A stretch of 6,428 bases of DNA from Lachnospiraceae bacterium (GTDB lineage: Bacteria > Bacillota > Clostridia > Lachnospirales > Lachnospiraceae). Both the position numbers and the translations under genes were made by a program. Below the pieces are notes generated by a model, which was given only the letters and a program-made list of their open reading frames with translations, did no database searches and had not been told where the DNA came from. Of this stretch, positions 1 through 4,953 are shown one piece after another. The stretch lies in the NCBI GenBank assembly GCA_024684155.1, contig JAIKXK010000365.1, forward strand, positions 1 through 6,428, written 5' to 3'. Numbering within the stretch: the first letter of the stretch is position 1; every line of letters starts with the position of its first letter.

Positions 1-1
1 G

Positions 2-835
2 TACCACCAGATGATTGATGCCCTCACAAAGATATCCAAGGTACCTATTGAGTATCAGAATATCGATGGTGGTAGCAAGGGATACTTTTCTCTTAAGGAC
101 CGAAAGATTGTAGTGCAAAAGGACATGACTCAGGTACAGACCTTAAAGACGCTGATTCATGAAATTGCCCACTCCAAGCTTCACGATTATCCGCTGGATA
201 AATCGGATGAGAATGGAATGGAAAGGAAGGATAAGCGTACCAAAGAAGTAGAGGCTGAATCAGTAGCCTACACCGTGTGCCAGCATTTCGGGGTAGATAC
301 TTCGGACTATTCCTTCGGTTATATTGCAGGCTGGAGCTCCGGTAAGGAACTGGAGGAACTGAAATCATCCATGATGACCATCCGAAAGACTGCTAGTGAA
401 ATCATCTCTGATATGAATACCGAGATTGCCATGAGTCAGCACCCATTGGAGGAGACCTTGGACAAGGAAGAGCTGGCTCTGCAGGTAGGAGATAAGTACC
501 TGGCTATCCAGAAGTGCGATGAAGGCTACGACTACACTTTCTATGATGCAAACTACCATGGCTTGGATGGAGGTGTTATCGAAAATAAGGATGCACCAAT
601 CGCCATTGTTGTAGCAGAGGTGATTGCAGCAGAAGGCCTGGGCAGTGTCAAGCCGGTAAAGGAAGTGGACTATGACAAGCTTCAGGAAGATGCCGCTTAC
701 ACAGCTGCCTATGAGATGGAGGCAATCGCTGAGAAGAAGCCATCCATTTTAGGACAGCTGAAAGATAAGTTCGGGCTGGTGGAAGGCAAGCATGAGCATG
801 GGAAGGTGAAGAAGGATAGGGATGAGTGTAGATAG
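2..835 (+). CDS. Zincin-like metallopeptidase domain protein, ArdC/LtrC-like (5' partial)
   Basis: The reading frame is open to the left edge (codons for Y-H-Q precede the ATG at 11), so the true start lies outside. Numbering from that ATG, HEIAH at residues 50-54 is a zinc-metallopeptidase HExxH motif. It is followed by an acidic EVEAES segment (79-84) that could supply the third zinc ligand, and by TSDYSFGYIAGWS (97-109). This arrangement is known from ArdC/LtrC-like proteins of conjugative elements in Firmicutes, where an ssDNA-binding domain usually lies N-terminal; that part is not visible. Residues about 147-215 look like a separate small accessory domain of the kind appended to large mobile-element proteins, not identified with certainty. 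The C-terminus is Lys-rich and charged. The substrate is unknown. ArdC of plasmid pSa is antirestrictive, but that role is not shown here. The stop codon abuts the next gene's ribosome binding site. An ImmA/IrrE-type peptidase is the alternative reading. Confidence 0.75.
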   Translation, partial: YHQMIDALTKISKVPIEYQNIDGGSKGYFSLKDRKIVVQKDMTQVQTLKTLIHEIAHSKLHDYPLDKSDENGMERKDKRTKEVEAESVAYTVCQHFGVDTSDYSFGYIAGWSSGKELEELKSSMMTIRKTASEIISDMNTEIAMSQHPLEETLDKEELALQVGDKYLAIQKCDEGYDYTFYDANYHGLDGGVIENKDAPIAIVVAEVIAAEGLGSVKPVKEVDYDKLQEDAAYTAAYEMEAIAEKKPSILGQLKDKFGLVEGKHEHGKVKKDRDECR

Positions 836-846
836 GGAGGTAGACT

Positions 847-1317
847 ATGGGAAAGAAAAGTGTAGATCCAAGCCAGGTGCCACTCATGAAGAGTGAGATG
901 GTTGCAGCAGCATTTGAGATTCTGATGGAGGCATATATTGGCAGCCTAGGTAGATGTTCCTCAGGCCAGAAAGTGACCATCACCATCAAGAGTTACAATC
1001 GCTATATCAAGTTCTCTGGATTCAGGGAGTATTTTGATATCTGTCTCTATAAGAGTGGCGACATCGATATCAAGATGCGCGAGTCCTGTCATGCAGATTA
1101 TTTGGAACGTATTTACGAATACAAAGAGGATAGAGCACAGCAGGAGGCATTCATTGAAAAGCTCAAGGATGGATTCGCTATGCAGCTCATGGATGTAGCG
1201 AATTGCAAAATAATTGATTATCACAGCTTTATGGATATGCTCCATGGAGAATGGCACTTCAAAGATGCGTATGAGTATTTCACCAATCTGATGGCGGAGT
1301 ATGAGGACGAAAAGTAG
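847..1317 (+). CDS. Conserved-looking hypothetical protein, mobile-element operon
   Basis: I do not recognise this 156-residue protein. The start is supported by GGAGG at 836-840, six bases before the ATG and directly joined to the TAG stop of the preceding gene. The sequence is soluble-looking, with no signal peptide or membrane segment. An N-terminal helix-rich part (about 15-35) is followed by alternating, probably beta-rich segments (KVTITIKSYNRYIKFSG, about 42-58, then DICLYKSGDIDIKMRE). A charged helical C-terminal half follows (about 80-156, ending in an acidic MAEYEDEK tail). Cysteines are scattered and do not form a zinc-binding pattern. Its position between a conjugative-element zincin protein and another small gene, with coupled translation signals, suggests an accessory role in the element. 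No function can be assigned. Confidence 0.8.
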   Translation: MGKKSVDPSQVPLMKSEMVAAAFEILMEAYIGSLGRCSSGQKVTITIKSYNRYIKFSGFREYFDICLYKSGDIDIKMRESCHADYLERIYEYKEDRAQQEAFIEKLKDGFAMQLMDVANCKIIDYHSFMDMLHGEWHFKDAYEYFTNLMAEYEDEK

Positions 1318-1325
1318 GAGGTGCT

Positions 1326-1508
1326 ATGGAAACTTATATCATAGAGCAGTTTGATGGTAAGAAACGCGTAGGTAAGGAAAGAATACGCACCGATGATTAT
1401 GACGATGTGCTAAAGCGTGTCGCTGAGATTATAACCAAGACGGATCACAGAGTGGAAATCTGGGATGGCAAAGCGTATAAGCATCGAAATAAGGATGTGT
1501 GTAGATAG
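1326..1508 (+). CDS. Small hypothetical protein (60 aa)
   Basis: This 60-residue protein is not recognised. TAGGAGG at 1315-1321 serves both as the stop codon of the previous gene and as the ribosome binding site, four bases before this ATG, so translation is probably coupled. The protein is highly charged, starting METYIIEQFDGKKRVGKERI, with no membrane segment. It looks like a compact beta-beta-alpha-beta fold: strands near 3-8 and 15-21, a helix near 25-38 and a strand near 42-48. It ends in DVCR, and the DNA encoding this end is nearly identical to the end of the zincin gene. An intrinsic terminator follows six bases after the stop, making this the last gene of the left operon. Short length lowers certainty, but the start and stop context is good. 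Confidence 0.7.
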   Translation: METYIIEQFDGKKRVGKERIRTDDYDDVLKRVAEIITKTDHRVEIWDGKAYKHRNKDVCR

Positions 1509-1513
1509 TAATG

Positions 1514-1549
1514 GGGCCGGTCTCATTGTGGTGGGCCGGCTCTTTTTTT
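1514..1549 (+). terminator. Rho-independent terminator closing the left operon
   Basis: GGGCCGG (1514-1520) pairs with CCGGCTC (1536-1542) to give a 7-bp GC-rich stem with one G-U pair. It can extend inward by about three more pairs, two of them wobble, and is followed by seven T residues (1543-1549). It sits six bases after the stop of the 60-aa gene and separates the left operon from the regulator/R-M module. Confidence 0.88.
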
Positions 1550-1579
1550 ATTGTGCTACTAGAGAATGCCCAACTGTAA

Positions 1580-1605
1580 AAAATTCGTGCGAACAAGCGA
1601 ATTTT
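1580..1605. repeat. Inverted repeat upstream of the regulator promoter
   Basis: AAAATTCG (1580-1587) and CGAATTTT (1598-1605) are perfect 8-bp inverted arms separated by 10 bases. Inside lies a second smaller palindrome, TTCGTGCGAA (1584-1593), so the motif GCGAA occurs twice in the same direction (1589-1593 and 1597-1601) and once inverted. The right arm ends two bases before the proposed -35 element (1608-1613). This fits an operator or activator site, but no protein is identified; with AT-rich arms a chance palindrome is possible. Confidence 0.5.
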
Positions 1606-1607
1606 AT

Positions 1608-1636
1608 CGGACAATTTAATAGCCTTATGATATACT
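1608..1636 (+). promoter_or_regulatory. Sigma-A-type promoter with extended -10 for the HTH regulator
   Basis: TATACT (1631-1636) is a 5/6 match to the -10 consensus and is preceded by TGA (1628-1630), an extended -10 TGn element. A -35-like CGGACA (1608-1613, 4/6) lies at the ideal 17-bp spacing. Transcription would start near 1643, leaving an untranslated leader of about 50 bases before the regulator ATG at 1695. It lies downstream of the terminator of the left operon, so the regulator and probably the R-M genes have their own transcription start. An ACTGT box (1634-1638) overlaps the -10, which suits autorepression. Confidence 0.68.
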
Positions 1637-1658
1637 GTAAAGTAGCGTGATTACTGTA
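1633..1658. promoter_or_regulatory. Candidate operator: repeated TACTGTA boxes at the transcription start
   Basis: TACTGTA occurs at 1633-1639 and again at 1652-1658, 19 bases apart, roughly two helical turns on the same DNA face. The first copy overlaps the -10 hexamer and also forms TACT-GTAA-AGTA (1633-1644), an interrupted palindrome. Its placement on the promoter and start site is typical of a repressor operator. Binding by the adjacent HTH protein is an inference. Confidence 0.45.
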
Positions 1659-1663
1659 TTTTG

Positions 1664-1680
1664 TCACTGTTTAACAGTGA
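1664..1680. repeat. Perfect 17-bp palindrome next to the regulator's ribosome binding site
   Basis: TCACTGTT (1664-1671) and AACAGTGA (1673-1680) are perfect 8-bp inverted arms around a single central T. The palindrome ends exactly where the GAAAGG ribosome binding site (1681-1686) of the HTH gene begins. It contains one ACTGT and one ACAGT box, so it may be a symmetric operator for a dimeric HTH protein. In the mRNA it could instead form a hairpin beside the ribosome binding site. It has no following U-run, so it is not a terminator. Confidence 0.6.
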
Positions 1681-1694
1681 GAAAGGAAACTATT

Positions 1695-1895
1695 ATGGCA
1701 GTATCGTATCAGAAGTTATTTAACCTAATGCGTGACAAGAAAATGAAACGCAAAGATTTGATAGAACGAGCTGGTATTAGCTATGCAACAATCGCCAAAC
1801 TTGAGAAGGGCGACAACGTCCAAATGGAGGTTTTGGAAAAAATCTGTAGGGAGTTTAAATGCCAGTTGAATGATATAGCAGAAATTTATTTTTAG
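1695..1895 (+). CDS. Small Cro/C1-type (HTH_26-like) transcriptional regulator
   Basis: This 66-residue protein is almost entirely one helix-turn-helix domain of the small XRE type. It has an N-terminal helix YQKLFNLMRDKKM (about 5-17), then KRKDLIERAGISYATIAKLEKG (about 18-39), which holds the turn and recognition helix. NVQMEVLEKICREFKCQLNDIAEI (41-64) packs behind. The pattern matches the HTH_26/YozG-like family known from Firmicutes and often found beside restriction-modification genes. The ATG at 1695 is chosen because GAAAGG lies eight bases upstream and the conserved domain starts there; an in-frame ATG at 1647 would add 16 residues across a palindrome and lacks a good ribosome binding site. 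It has its own promoter and sits 84 bases before hsdM in the same direction. It probably regulates itself and perhaps the R-M operon, as control proteins do in other R-M systems; this is inferred. Confidence 0.88.
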   Translation: MAVSYQKLFNLMRDKKMKRKDLIERAGISYATIAKLEKGDNVQMEVLEKICREFKCQLNDIAEIYF

Positions 1896-1979
1896 ACAGT
1901 CCCATTTTATGGACAGTAGAAGTCGTAGAATGGTATTTGTAATAGTAGAAGAATAAACAAAAAGAATTGAGGACGAAAT
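1896..1979 (+). promoter_or_regulatory. Regulator-hsdM intergenic region with two ACAGT boxes and the hsdM ribosome binding site
   Basis: Two ACAGT boxes (1896-1900 and 1913-1917) flank a weak imperfect hairpin in which ATGGAC (1910-1915) can pair with upstream GTCC and AT around a bulge. They repeat, in inverse orientation, the box found at the regulator promoter. A weak promoter is possible: TAGACA (1893-1898) and TAGAAG (1917-1922) with an 18-base spacer. The evidence for it is poor and hsdM may simply be read from the regulator promoter. GAGGA (1969-1973), six bases before the ATG, is a good ribosome binding site for hsdM. No strong terminator is present. Confidence 0.4.
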
Positions 1980-3713
1980 ATGACAGATCAAGAACTAAAG
2001 AAATTAAAAGATGATTTATGGCATTCTGCGGATGTGCTTCGTTCAGGAGCTCATTTAGCTGCAAATAAATATGGACAACCAATTTTGGGGCTCATCTTCT
2101 TACGATATGCAGATATTCTTTTTAAACAGCATAAAAAAGAAATAATGTCAGAATATGAAGCCCATAAAGGTGGACGTGCTGAAAAAACAATCAAAGAAAT
2201 TTCCATAGAGAAATGTGGTTTCTATTTACCTGAGTGTGCATATTACGATTTTATAAATGATTCGCCTGATGATGCAAATAAGGCAACTCTTGTGAAAGAT
2301 GCAATGCAGGCAATTGAAGATGAAAATCCATTTATGGAAGGAGTATTACCCAAAGAGGTTTATGCACAGCTCGTTCCTGAAGAGGAACCGGAATTATTAT
2401 CTCGTATAGTACGAGTATTCAAAGATATTCCAGAGAATTCTACGATTGATATTTTTGGACAGATTTACGAGTACTTTCTTGGTAATTTTGCGTTGGCTGA
2501 GGGTAAAGATGGTGGCGCGTTCTATACACCAGCGTCAGTTGTACAGTATATGGTGGAAGTAATAAATCCAGAGACTGGTGATAAGAAGTTCTTGGACCCA
2601 GCCTGTGGTTCTGGAGGTATGTTTGTTCAAGCAGCTCGATATATGCATAACCATAACGCATCTTCAGACGATTTAATGAAATTTAGATGTTATGGCGTTG
2701 AAAAAGAACCAGATACTGTAAAATTAGCAAAGATGAACTTACTTCTTAATAACGTTAGAGGTGAGATTACAGAAGCAAACTCTTTTTATTCTGATCCGTA
2801 TGATGCTGTTGGTCAATTTGATTATGTAATGGCAAATCCTCCTTTTAACGTTGACGAGGTTGTTGTAGAAAAAGTATTGAGCGATGAAAGATTTAATACT
2901 TATGGTGTGCCAAGAAATAAAACAAAGTCTACAAAAAAAGGTTCCGACAAAAAAGAAACTGTCCCTAATGCTAATTACTTGTGGATAGGATATTTTGCGA
3001 CTGCTCTTAATGAGAACGGCCGTGCTGGTTTGGTCATGGCTAATTCTGCTTCTGATGCATCTGGTTCTGAATATGAAATTAGAAAGAAGATGATTGAAGA
3101 TGGGATAATAAGCCAAATGGTTACACTACCTTCAAATATGTTTACATCAGTAACGTTACCGGCAACGTTGTGGTTTTTTGATAAAGCAAGAACAAAGAAA
3201 GATGAAATCCTATTTATTGATGCTAGAAATATTTTTACTCAGGTTGATCGAGCCCACAGGAAGTTTTCTGAAGAACAGATAAAAAACTTGGGTATTATTA
3301 CTAAACTTTATAATGGTGATGAAGAGGCATTTAAAGCGTTGGTACAGGAGTATAAAGAAAAACTAATAGAAGCACCTTGCGACCAACATGAATTAAGTGA
3401 TGACTTGAAGACGAAAGAATACTGGCAGGAGCAAATAGATTGGTTAGCTGATAAATTTCCCGATGGTGTTTACAGGGATGTGACAGGACTTTGTAAAGCT
3501 GTAAAAATCGATGGCGAAGATGGAATAGTGGATCAGGAATATTCTCTCAATGCAGGACGATATGTAGGCGTTGTGATTGAAGATGATGGTTTATCTGAAC
3601 GTGAATTTGAGCGCATTATGTTAAAAACTAATGAAGAATTAAATGAATTAAATAATGAAGCAAAGAAATTGGAATTAGATATTCAAGAGTCTATTAACAT
3701 TCTATTTGGATGA
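1980..3713 (+). CDS. hsdM: Type I restriction-modification system, DNA methyltransferase (M) subunit
   Basis: HsdM transfers a methyl group from S-adenosylmethionine to adenine (N6) in the target site chosen by HsdS, and is part of both the M2S1 methylase and the R2M2S1 restriction complex. At 577 residues it is longer than the roughly 500 of classic type I M subunits. The N-terminal helical HsdM_N domain spans about 5-150 (with GLIFLRYADILF at 37-48). GAFYTP (179-184) is the conserved lead-in to the SAM fold. DPACGSGGMF (206-215) is SAM-binding motif I and NPPF (286-289) is the catalytic motif IV of N6-adenine methylases. A Lys-rich insertion (about 311-328) follows motif IV and precedes NANYLW (330-335). 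LNAGRYVG (523-530) and a coiled-coil tail (about 539-575) fit the C-terminal HsdS-contacting part. GAGGA lies six bases before the ATG. All key residues are present, so it should be active. Confidence 0.97.
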   Translation: MTDQELKKLKDDLWHSADVLRSGAHLAANKYGQPILGLIFLRYADILFKQHKKEIMSEYEAHKGGRAEKTIKEISIEKCGFYLPECAYYDFINDSPDDANKATLVKDAMQAIEDENPFMEGVLPKEVYAQLVPEEEPELLSRIVRVFKDIPENSTIDIFGQIYEYFLGNFALAEGKDGGAFYTPASVVQYMVEVINPETGDKKFLDPACGSGGMFVQAARYMHNHNASSDDLMKFRCYGVEKEPDTVKLAKMNLLLNNVRGEITEANSFYSDPYDAVGQFDYVMANPPFNVDEVVVEKVLSDERFNTYGVPRNKTKSTKKGSDKKETVPNANYLWIGYFATALNENGRAGLVMANSASDASGSEYEIRKKMIEDGIISQMVTLPSNMFTSVTLPATLWFFDKARTKKDEILFIDARNIFTQVDRAHRKFSEEQIKNLGIITKLYNGDEEAFKALVQEYKEKLIEAPCDQHELSDDLKTKEYWQEQIDWLADKFPDGVYRDVTGLCKAVKIDGEDGIVDQEYSLNAGRYVGVVIEDDGLSEREFERIMLKTNEELNELNNEAKKLELDIQESINILFG

Positions 3714-3715
3714 TT

Positions 3716-3719
3716 AGGA
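3716..3719 (+). promoter_or_regulatory. Ribosome binding site deciding the hsdS start
   Basis: AGGA lies eight bases before the ATG at 3728. The alternative ATG at 3710, overlapping the hsdM stop as ATGA, has no Shine-Dalgarno-like sequence upstream and would depend on ribosomes finishing hsdM. Confidence 0.5.
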
Positions 3720-3727
3720 ATATTAAT

Positions 3728-4930
3728 ATGTTAAAAAAAGTAAGAATCAAGGATTTGGGTAAAATAATAACTGGAAATACACCTCCAACAACTACAAGGG
3801 CATTTTATGGAGATTTTCGTCCTTTTATAAAGGCAACAGATATTACTGACTCTAAATATACGCTTTCCACTGAAGAAGGTTATTCGGAGTTTGCCTATGA
3901 AAAATATAAAAAAAATTTAGTACCTAAAGGGGCTACATGTGTTGTTACTATTGGTACGGTTGGTAAAAAGATTACCATGGCGCATACTGAATTATTTGTC
4001 AATCAAGCGATAAATGCTGTAATACCATATAGTAAATATGATGCCGATTATGTGTACTATTTGCTTAAATATAATTTGTCTCAACTTAAAATGCTAGATT
4101 CGGGGACTGCTTCAGGTAGAGAAAATATTTCTAAGTCGTCCTTTTCAAATATTATTGTTTTTGCTGAAGAGGAAAGGATATTACAGCAAAAAATTGGGCA
4201 GATGTTATCCAATTATGATTTAGCCATTGAAAATAATAATAAACGAATAAAAAAACTTGAACAGATGGTAGAAAACTTGTACAAAGAATGGTTTGTACGA
4301 TTTAGATTTCCAAATCATGAAGGAACTACGATTGAAAATGGAATACCTTTAGGGTGGAAATTATATAAGATAAGTGAAATATGCGATATTAATAAGTCCT
4401 CATTACGTAAGACAGACTGCATTGACGTGATAAATTATCTAGATACAGGCTCTTTAAATGAAAACATTATAAATGGATTAGAGGAATATCAAATTTACGA
4501 TGCACCTAGTAGAGCTAAGAGAAAGGCCAAAAAGAATAGCATTTTATTCTCTACAGTAAGACCAATATTGAAACATTATGGGATTATTAAGAAAGTACCT
4601 AATAACATGATTGTATCAACTGGTTTTGCAGTACTAGATGCAAAATATGATATTTCTAATATTATTTATTTATTTGTATCATCTGATGAGGTTAGAAGTT
4701 ATTGCCAAACAATAGCCGAGGGAGCTGTGGCAACATATCCTACAATAAGACCTGAAGAAATAGGAAGAATAAAAATTGCTTTACCACCGCTGGAAGAGGC
4801 TGAACGGCTGAATAAATTGTTAGAACCGTATTTTTTAATGAGACAACGATTAGTAGATATAAATACAAATTTGATAAATCAGAGAGATTTATTATTACCA
4901 CGGTTAATGAGCGGTAAATTAGAAGTATAA
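3728..4930 (+). CDS. hsdS: Type I restriction-modification system, specificity (S) subunit
   Basis: HsdS recognises the bipartite DNA target and anchors two HsdM (and HsdR) subunits. At 400 residues from this start it has normal length, with two target recognition domains and two conserved helical spacers. TRD1 covers roughly 5-150, starting KVRIKDLGKIITGNTPP and closing with SGTASGRENISKSSFSNI. The central spacer helix (about 152-200) contains NNKRIKKLEQMVENLYKEWF. TRD2 covers about 204-355 and includes SRAKRKAKKNSILFSTVRP. The C-terminal spacer ends in QRDLLLPRLMSGKLEV, a very typical HsdS terminus. ATG 3728 is preferred because of AGGA at 3716-3719; ATG 3710, which overlaps the hsdM stop by four bases, would add six residues and is also plausible. 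The gene is notably AT-rich, especially in TRD2 (one 60-base stretch from 4621 is about 22% GC), as is common for exchanged specificity domains. The recognised sequence cannot be read from the protein. Confidence 0.96.
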   Translation: MLKKVRIKDLGKIITGNTPPTTTRAFYGDFRPFIKATDITDSKYTLSTEEGYSEFAYEKYKKNLVPKGATCVVTIGTVGKKITMAHTELFVNQAINAVIPYSKYDADYVYYLLKYNLSQLKMLDSGTASGRENISKSSFSNIIVFAEEERILQQKIGQMLSNYDLAIENNNKRIKKLEQMVENLYKEWFVRFRFPNHEGTTIENGIPLGWKLYKISEICDINKSSLRKTDCIDVINYLDTGSLNENIINGLEEYQIYDAPSRAKRKAKKNSILFSTVRPILKHYGIIKKVPNNMIVSTGFAVLDAKYDISNIIYLFVSSDEVRSYCQTIAEGAVATYPTIRPEEIGRIKIALPPLEEAERLNKLLEPYFLMRQRLVDINTNLINQRDLLLPRLMSGKLEV

Positions 4931-4941
4931 ATTATAGTATT

Positions 4942-4946
4942 GGAGG
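4942..4946 (+). promoter_or_regulatory. Ribosome binding site deciding the hsdR start
   Basis: GGAGG lies seven bases before the ATG at 4954. An in-frame ATG at 4948 is only one base away from it, too close for initiation, so 4954 is the start. Confidence 0.75.
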
Positions 4947-4953
4947 TATGATT

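Noticed and set aside
93..368. Minus-strand open frame opposite the zincin gene
   Set aside because: It lies wholly opposite a well-supported gene, has no start signals and no family resemblance. The other minus-strand frames opposite hsdM, hsdR and the small genes fail for the same reasons.
1465..1650. Plus-strand reading frame of 61 codons across the end of the left operon
   Set aside because: It reads through the last part of the 60-aa gene, the terminator stem and the promoter of the regulator, has no ribosome binding site and encodes a low-quality Cys-rich sequence.
1647..1694. N-terminal extension of the HTH regulator from ATG 1647
   Set aside because: The added 16 residues are not part of the conserved domain, they are encoded across the palindrome and ribosome binding site of the better start at 1695, and the ATG lies only about 11 bases after the -10.
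1899..1915. Hairpin between the regulator and hsdM as a terminator
   Set aside because: The stem is short, bulged and AT-rich and no T-run follows, so termination is unlikely.
2910..2965. Lys-rich insertion in HsdM after the NPPF motif, considered as something novel
   Set aside because: It is in frame and located in a loop where HsdM proteins of Firmicutes commonly vary in length, so it looks like an ordinary subfamily feature.
3908..3915. Run of eight A bases in hsdS, considered as a phase-variation tract
   Set aside because: Runs of six to eight A are common in this AT-rich Lys-coding DNA (for example 2933-2939 in hsdM and 3733-3739 in hsdS). The tract is short and the frame is intact, so there is no positive sign of switching.
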